Source of the DNA: Candidatus Collierbacteria bacterium
GTDB lineage: Bacteria; Patescibacteriota; Microgenomatia; UBA1400; MFAQ01
Length of the DNA: 13,179 nt
Assembly: GCA_903873735.1 (NCBI GenBank)
Contig: CAIQPO010000060.1
Coordinates: 1-13,179, forward strand
Direction: 5' to 3'
Positions 12,963 through 13,179 of the stretch are shown piece after piece. The position numbers and the translations under genes are program-made. Positions within the stretch are counted from its first letter, which is position 1. Each line of letters starts with the position of its first letter. The notes beneath the pieces were generated by a model. The model did not search any database. It saw only the letters and a program-made list of their open reading frames with translations, and was not told the origin of the DNA.

Positions 12963-13179
12963 TTATTTTTTATTATTCTTAGTTGACTTGGTGGCTACTT
13001 CCTTTTTGGATACCTCTTTAGGTTCAGTCTTGACTTCAGCTTTTGGAGCTTGATGAGAGGCTACTGCAACTCTAAGGTTTAGGGTGAGGTGAGAAGCTGT
13101 TCTCTCGTATGGCTTGGTTCTGCCTCTACCACCGATATGGGCTCTTTTTAGAGTTCTACCCTTGGTAGCGTAAGCGGAA
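12963..13179 (-). CDS. rplV: 50S ribosomal protein uL22, C-terminal part (5' end outside)
   Basis: uL22 reaches the tunnel wall by a beta-hairpin at the constriction, the site of macrolide contacts. Only the last 71 codons are visible, in the frame SAYATKGRTLKRAHIGGRGR. The GGRGRTKPYERTASHLTL stretch matches the conserved C-terminal GRAxxIxKRTSHI strand. A low-complexity tail rich in Lys, Glu and Thr (roughly the last 26 residues, ending STKNNKK) extends past the normal end. The gap to rpsC is 8 bp. Confidence 0.94.
   Translation of the reverse strand, partial: SAYATKGRTLKRAHIGGRGRTKPYERTASHLTLNLRVAVASHQAPKAEVKTEPKEVSKKEVATKSTKNNKK

Overview
The window is one long all-minus-strand array of translation genes. 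It is the S10/spc/alpha ribosomal-protein region of a bacterium, and transcription runs from high to low coordinates. It enters in the last 71 codons of rplV (uL22) and runs rpsC-rplP-rpmC-rpsQ-rplN-rplX-rplE-rpsN-rpsH-rplF-rplR-rpsE-rplO. An unrecognised 109-residue gene follows, then secY-adk-map, then infA-rpmJ-rpsM-rpsK-rpsD-rpoA-rplQ-rplM-rpsI, and finally the 5' part of rnhB. I see no tRNA, rRNA, mobile element or CRISPR. No gene-free stretch exceeds 300 bases; the longest is the 128 bp between rplO and the small gene.

The likely host is a Candidate Phyla Radiation (Patescibacteria) bacterium. rpmD (uL30), which normally lies between rpsE and rplO, is absent: only 13 bp separate the two genes. 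Loss of uL30 is a known trait of that group. Short intergenic gaps, many 4-8 bp overlaps, a short-LID adenylate kinase and moderate GC fit this. The phylum-level call is inference; I cannot name a lineage.

Transcription units, as inferred: (1) an upstream operon ending at rplO with a strong intrinsic terminator (7717-7743); (2) a self-contained cassette with a perfect consensus sigma-70 promoter (TTGACA, 17 bp, TATAAT), a strong Shine-Dalgarno site, a 109-aa unknown ORF, and its own terminator (7262-7291); (3) secY-adk-map from an extended -10 promoter that would give an almost leaderless mRNA; (4) infA to rpsI, possibly re-initiated from a similar extended -10 box in the 89-bp map-infA gap, ending at a 12-bp-stem terminator (326-354); (5) rnhB.

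The part most worth a second look is the cassette between rplO and secY. It is the only gene of 27 visible starts with a clear Shine-Dalgarno sequence, it has different codon preferences from its neighbours (CTG, ATC, CGY), and it is flanked by terminators within a normally continuous operon. The other genes lack Shine-Dalgarno sites, and half of them start in an AT-ATG context.
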